14,382 bases of DNA. It comes from UBA6901 sp035256085. Lineage in GTDB: Bacteria; Pseudomonadota; Gammaproteobacteria; Acidiferrobacterales; UBA6901. The first letter of the stretch is position 1. Every line of letters begins with the position of its first letter. A model generated the notes under the pieces. The model was given only the letters and a program-made list of their open reading frames with translations. It did not search any database and was not told the origin of the DNA. The stretch spans positions 1 to 14,382 of the forward strand of contig DATEYP010000312.1 of NCBI GenBank assembly GCA_035256085.1. The letters run 5' to 3'. This document shows, piece after piece, positions 13,191-14,382 of this stretch. A program made the position numbers and the translations under genes.

Positions 13191-13589
13191 ATGACAGCCC
13201 TAGTCCAGACCGAAAGCACGGATGCGAGTGCCAAGTCCCTGTTACAGATCACCGCTACCGCCCGCAGCAAGCTGGCCGAGCTGCTGGCCGAAGCCGGAGA
13301 TGAGGCATCTGCCATTCGCGTGTTCGTTTCCGGCGGCGGCTGCGGCGGCATGGCTTACGGCATGACCTACGCCGACCAATCGACCGACTATGACCACGTC
13401 ATCGAGACGCCGGAGCTGAAGGTCGTGGTGGATGCGGTGGCCCTCAACTTTCTGCATGGCGCCGAAATTGACTTCATCTCCGATGGCCCCAATCCGGCAT
13501 TCGTGTTCCGCAATGCCTACCAGGCGCCGAAAACAGGCGGTGGCGGTTGCGGCAGTGGCGGTTGTGGCGGCGGGGGCTGCGGTCGCTAA
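13191..13589 (+). CDS. Iron-sulfur cluster assembly accessory protein, HesB/IscA/ErpA-like
   Basis: A-type carrier fold that would hold and pass on Fe-S clusters to target proteins. Domain at about 19-112: LQITATARSKLAELLAE, then RVFVSGGGCGGMAYGMTYAD (43-62) with the first conserved Cys51, VVVDAVALNFLHGAEIDF, and NPAFVFRN. The usual C-terminal CGC motif is replaced by a Gly-rich tail with Cys120, Cys125 and Cys130, each five residues apart. Length is 132, a little longer than ErpA (114). ATG 13191 has GGAG seven bases upstream. Related to but not clearly orthologous to ErpA or IscA, so no symbol is given. The 3' end overlaps an ATP-grasp gene. Confidence 0.85.
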   Translation: MTALVQTESTDASAKSLLQITATARSKLAELLAEAGDEASAIRVFVSGGGCGGMAYGMTYADQSTDYDHVIETPELKVVVDAVALNFLHGAEIDFISDGPNPAFVFRNAYQAPKTGGGGCGSGGCGGGGCGR

Positions 13590-14382
13590 ACCGCGCGTTC
13601 TGCTGGTCGCCCCGCGCGACAGTTATCGCACGGCGCCGTATATCGCGGCGGCGCGTGCACAAGGCGTCGATCTGCTGATTGCCTCCGAGGGCAGGCATAC
13701 TCTCTCAGGACTGGAGATGCCCGGTGTGCAGGTGAATCTGCACGATATGCCGGGCTCTCTGCAGGCGCTGCTCAGCGCAGCGCAGGTGCAGCCGTTTAAT
13801 GGCGTGATCGGCACGGACGACGCCAGCAGCGAGTTTGCCGTGCAGGCCGGCATGGCTCTGCAGCTTCCGCATAATTCACTCCTCTCGGTACGTCTCGCAC
13901 GCCGCAAAGATCTGGCACGCCGTCACCTGGCGAGCGCCGGGATCCCGGTTCCTCGCCACTGGAAGATTGACCTGACAGGCCCGCTTGCAGCGCAACTTTC
14001 GTCTGTACGTTTCCCGTGCGTCGTCAAACCGGTGGCATTGTCCGCGAGCCGTGGCGTGATTCGTGTCGATGACGGCGCGCAGCTTGAAGAAGCTATCGCG
14101 CGAATCGCCGGCATGCTGGCCGATATTCCGGATCGTGAGGAACGCGAGACGCTGCTGATCGAAGAATTCATTCCCGGTTCCGAAGTTGCCGTGGAGGGAC
14201 TGCTCAGCGATGGACATCTGAAAATTCTCGCCATTTTCGACAAGCCCGATCCGCTCGATGGACCGTATTTCGAGGAAACCTACTACACCACGCCCTCGCG
14301 ACACGCACCGGCTGTCCAGGCGCGGATCGCGCAGCGTGTTGCTGAGGCCTGTGCGGCCTATGGCTTGCGCGAAGGGCCCATT
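13564..14382 (+). CDS. ATP-grasp domain enzyme (partial, runs off the window)
   Basis: The frame is open to the window end. It starts with a pre-ATP-grasp Rossmann-like half (KPRVLLVAPRDSYRTAPYI) and continues into the ATP-grasp fold: RRKDLARRHLASAGIPVPRHW, the nucleotide-binding FPCVVKPVALSASRGV with Lys155, and LLIEEFIPGSEVAVEG with acidic residues near 200, then DGPYFEETYYTTPS. Such enzymes join a carboxylate to an amine or similar acceptor through an acyl phosphate; biotin carboxylase-like and amino-acid ligase subfamilies look alike here, and the substrate is unknown. The start is uncertain: GTG 13564 (used), GTG 13555, GTG 13540 or ATG 13513, all inside the preceding gene. About 273 residues are visible from GTG 13564. 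Confidence 0.8.
   Translation, partial: MAAGAAVAKPRVLLVAPRDSYRTAPYIAAARAQGVDLLIASEGRHTLSGLEMPGVQVNLHDMPGSLQALLSAAQVQPFNGVIGTDDASSEFAVQAGMALQLPHNSLLSVRLARRKDLARRHLASAGIPVPRHWKIDLTGPLAAQLSSVRFPCVVKPVALSASRGVIRVDDGAQLEEAIARIAGMLADIPDREERETLLIEEFIPGSEVAVEGLLSDGHLKILAIFDKPDPLDGPYFEETYYTTPSRHAPAVQARIAQRVAEACAAYGLREGPI

Noticed and set aside
1..14382. tRNA, rRNA, riboswitch or defence system
   Set aside because: I read both strands for tRNA arms, rRNA blocks and known riboswitch cores and saw none; all large genes are core housekeeping or stress genes.

Overview
The window reads as chromosome of a GC-rich, non-enteric gammaproteobacterium. The gene order nadB <> rpoE-rseA-rseB-mucD, then lepA-lepB-DUF4845-rnc-era-recO-pdxJ-acpS, is the classic gammaproteobacterial arrangement. 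It is closer to Pseudomonas (algU-mucA-mucB-mucD) than to E. coli because a two-PDZ periplasmic protease follows rseB. No rseC/mucC is present. I cannot name the genus from sequence alone.

Region 1-240 holds the right end of what looks like an IS21-type insertion sequence: the last codons of an ORF, two 20-bp direct repeats, and a short AT-rich stretch with tandem micro-repeats. It sits just past the 3' end of nadB. nadB (minus strand, 241-1989) encodes L-aspartate oxidase, the first step of NAD synthesis, and carries an unusual in-frame insert of about 40 residues. nadB and rpoE diverge from a 194-bp region. That region contains a strong sigma-E-type promoter, a basic 49-codon ORF overlapping the rpoE start (recalling the rseD leader peptide of E. 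coli), and three GGA motifs around the rpoE ribosome binding site.

2184-5791 is the envelope stress module: sigma factor RpoE, membrane anti-sigma factor RseA, periplasmic RseB that protects RseA, and the MucD serine protease. An intrinsic-terminator-like hairpin at 5903-5929 separates it from lepA.

5969-12504 is a compact block on the plus strand: LepA (translation GTPase), LepB (signal peptidase I), a small DUF4845 membrane protein, RNase III, Era, RecO, PdxJ and AcpS. From lepB to acpS most junctions overlap by 1-8 bases, so translational coupling is likely. Functions cover translation, protein export, RNA processing, 16S rRNA/ribosome maturation, DNA repair, vitamin B6 and acyl-carrier-protein activation.

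12505-12770 is non-coding and contains a 136-bp inverted-repeat (MITE-like) element whose arms are built of 10-bp units. Beyond it, an iron-trafficking protein (yggX, minus) and an A-type Fe-S carrier-like gene (plus) diverge, an iron/Fe-S pair. The carrier-like gene has a perfect 19-bp palindrome over its -10 box and an odd Gly/Cys-rich tail. An ATP-grasp enzyme overlaps its 3' end and runs off the window.

Most of the window is conserved core genome. No wholly new multi-gene system is visible. The second-look points are regulatory (rpoE leader, palindromic operator), structural (nadB insert, decamer repeat element) and the erpA-like/ATP-grasp overlap.
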